Below are positions 43,506-44,648 of a stretch of DNA of 44,648 nt, piece after piece. Numbering within the stretch: position 1 is the stretch's first letter; each line of letters starts with the position of its first letter. The notes below the pieces were generated by a model. That model did not search any database. It worked only from the letters and a program-made list of their open reading frames with translations, and was not told where the DNA came from. The stretch is taken from the NCBI GenBank assembly GCA_041744375.1, contig JBGTLA010000012.1, positions 1 through 44,648 on the forward strand, given 5' to 3'. Made by a program: the position numbers and the translations under genes. The DNA is from JBGTLA01 sp041744375. Its GTDB lineage: Bacteria; Actinomycetota; Acidimicrobiia; Spongiisociales; ZC4RG35.

Positions 43506-43970
43506 TCAGGCCGGGTCGGCGATGTCGGCCACAGTGGCCTGGGTCGCCTCGATCAGAACGTCGCCTTCGATCAGCACCCCGAGGTCATGGCCGCCGCCGC
43601 CGATGGAGACTCGATGGCCGGCGACTCGTTCGTCGGCCACCACCGGCAGGGGTTGGGAGGTTCCAAAAGGGGTGATTGTCCCGCGCTCATATCCGGTCAC
43701 TGCAGTCGCCACGTCCGAATCGGGCATGGAGAGCCGCGACACGCCGAGGAGCTCACGAAGTCTCGGCCAGGCAATGACCCTGTCGCCGGGCACCAGCACC
43801 AGTATGTAGTCGTCCTTTCCCCGCCGTACGACCATGGTCTTGATGAGTGCAGAAGGATCCACACCCCGGGCGGCTGCTGCCTCTTCGAGCGACGACACCC
43901 TCCCGTGCCGGCGGACTTCGTGGGGTATCCCGGCGGCAATGAGAGAGCGGATGGCAGGAGTATCGATCAC
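43506..43970 (-). CDS. YbaK/EbsC-type aminoacyl-tRNA deacylase
   Basis: A 154-residue protein of the YbaK/ProX editing family. Motifs: LIAAGIPHEVRRHGRVSSLE, GVDPSALIKTMVVRRGKDDY (with the conserved lysine), LVLVPGDRVIAWPRLRELLG, ERGTITPFGTSQPLPVVADE and RVSIGGGGHDLGVLIEGDVL. These proteins deacylate mischarged tRNA such as Cys-tRNA(Pro). GTG 43970 is preferred because homology starts at DTPAIRSLI; the in-frame ATG at 44012 would add 14 residues. It stands alone on the reverse strand and is intact. Confidence 0.88.
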   Translation of the reverse strand: MIDTPAIRSLIAAGIPHEVRRHGRVSSLEEAAAARGVDPSALIKTMVVRRGKDDYILVLVPGDRVIAWPRLRELLGVSRLSMPDSDVATAVTGYERGTITPFGTSQPLPVVADERVAGHRVSIGGGGHDLGVLIEGDVLIEATQATVADIADPA

Positions 43971-44126
43971 GTCACCATTGTGGTCACAACCAAGGCCGGG
44001 GCCCACTCTCACTTGGCGCTACAGCACGCACAGAACGAGCGACAATCGCGGAGTGGTTCCAGCGAGATTCCGTAGGTGGCGGCCAAGGGACCCCGACGTG
44101 GCTGCACAGCCTGGCCAACCTGCAAA

Positions 44127-44423
44127 TCAGTGCAGCGGTAGTGCCCGGCGTGCTCTCTCGGCAACAGTCGGCATCTCTTCTCCAAAGAGGACCGCTGTCG
44201 CAATGCCGGGGTCCGAGCGAGTGAAGCCCCCGGCATAGAGGCCGACGAACACGTCTTCATCCACGAGTTCCAACGGGATGCTGGCAGCGATGTTCGAGTC
44301 GGCGTGCCGGCATCGGTTGCAGTAGGCCGACAGGTGACCCGCCGTCTCCTCGTCATCGTATGGGAGCGTCACCGCCCATGACGCTGGGTTGTCACATGAC
44401 GAGCAAGACACATCTCTGTTCAT
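44127..44423 (-). CDS. Small two-CxxC protein of unknown function
   Basis: A 98-residue protein starting MNRDVSCSSCDNPASWAVTL at ATG 44423. Two CxxC pairs (Cys7/Cys10 and Cys35/Cys38 in SAYCNRCRH) suggest a zinc ribbon. The rest (LELVDEDVFVGLYAGGFTRS, TVAERARRALPLH) has no motif I know. An in-frame start at 44492 would add 23 residues, but they look non-coding and include part of the region near the tRNA. A zinc-ribbon fold is inferred only from the cysteine spacing. Confidence 0.65.
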   Translation of the reverse strand: MNRDVSCSSCDNPASWAVTLPYDDEETAGHLSAYCNRCRHADSNIAASIPLELVDEDVFVGLYAGGFTRSDPGIATAVLFGEEMPTVAERARRALPLH

Positions 44424-44525
44424 GGGCGTCCTCGGTCGCAGCCAAACCAAGCATATCGTTCGAGCCTGCGTCGCACAGCTTCGCGTCACCACCCGCCGCG
44501 CTGGCGAAGAGCGCAGTGACAGGAG

Positions 44526-44616
44526 CGGAGGGGGTGGGATTCGAACCCACGAAGAGGCGTCAACCCCTTACGGCATTTCGAGTGCCGCGCACTAGACCGG
44601 ACTATGCGACCCCTCC
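44526..44616 (-). tRNA. tRNA-Ser (CGA anticodon)
   Basis: On the reverse strand a complete class II tRNA of 91 nt folds. The acceptor stem GGAGGGG pairs with CCCCTCC, followed by a G discriminator. The anticodon stem is CGGCA/TGCCG around loop CTCGAAA (anticodon CGA). A long variable arm (GGGG...CCTC region) is typical of serine tRNAs, and the T-arm is GTGGG-TTCGAAT-CCCAC. CCA is not encoded. All stems pair perfectly, so the gene should be functional. Confidence 0.95.
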
Positions 44617-44648
44617 CAGAGGAGAAACCTATTCACTTGTCACCCACC

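Overview
The window looks like a high-GC actinobacterial chromosome, most likely from Acidimicrobiia. This is inferred from GC-rich codon use, frequent GTG starts, ATGA-type gene overlaps, a SigK/RskA-type ECF sigma/anti-sigma pair, an actinobacterial pcaI-pcaJ-pcaR arrangement, and SLH repeats of the 'ITRGCNPP...FCPD...TRGEMAAF' style I associate with that class. No rRNA or core housekeeping cluster is present, and much of the window is accessory or decaying DNA.

Layout. 1-3.4 kb: a MobF (TrwC/TraI-type) relaxase-helicase running off the left edge, preceded by repeats that may be an oriT. 3.4-3.95 kb: a MazEF-type toxin-antitoxin pair with an operator over the first start codon. 4.6-8.25 kb: a tightly overlapping operon of alpha/beta hydrolase, TetR regulator, zinc alcohol dehydrogenase (one frameshift) and a second alpha/beta hydrolase. 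8.3-12 kb: an ABC exporter fragment, an orphan PAS histidine kinase, and a junkyard of IS110-family transposase pieces, a DHFR-like remnant and a broken tyrosine recombinase. 12-20.5 kb: a divergent AraC / phytanoyl-CoA dioxygenase-like pair, then a carbohydrate island with a lipoprotein binding protein, two CUT1-type permeases, a carbon-nitrogen hydrolase, a divergent GntR regulator fused to a solute-binding-protein-like domain, and a GH63-type glycosidase. The same 20-bp palindrome sits at the promoter of the binding-protein gene and directly before the glycosidase start, so the GntR fusion probably controls both.

20.6-31.7 kb: a cell-envelope module. It holds a secreted DUF4331-CHRD-SLH protein, a TPR membrane protein, a NicO/RcnA-type metal transporter, a membrane-anchored sulfite-oxidase-type molybdoenzyme, a fasciclin lipoprotein, the sigma and anti-sigma factors, and a small secreted CHRD protein. 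Five promoter regions here carry close versions of CCAATC-N16-CCGAAT, similar to the SigK promoter of mycobacteria, which suggests one envelope regulon encoded next to its regulator. A LysE-family remnant and a DUF222/HNH remnant interrupt the module.

31.8-39.7 kb: the 3' part of an IS110 transposase, a large four-TM protein of unknown role, and a type III restriction-modification system whose mod gene carries a frameshift. This stretch is followed by a 5' half of a tRNA-Ser(UGA) gene. 39.9-43.4 kb: intact pcaI-pcaJ-pcaR-like genes (beta-ketoadipate CoA transfer and its IclR regulator), flanked by decayed pobA-like and vanillate O-demethylase-like genes. The right end holds a YbaK-type tRNA deacylase, a small CxxC protein and an intact tRNA-Ser(CGA).
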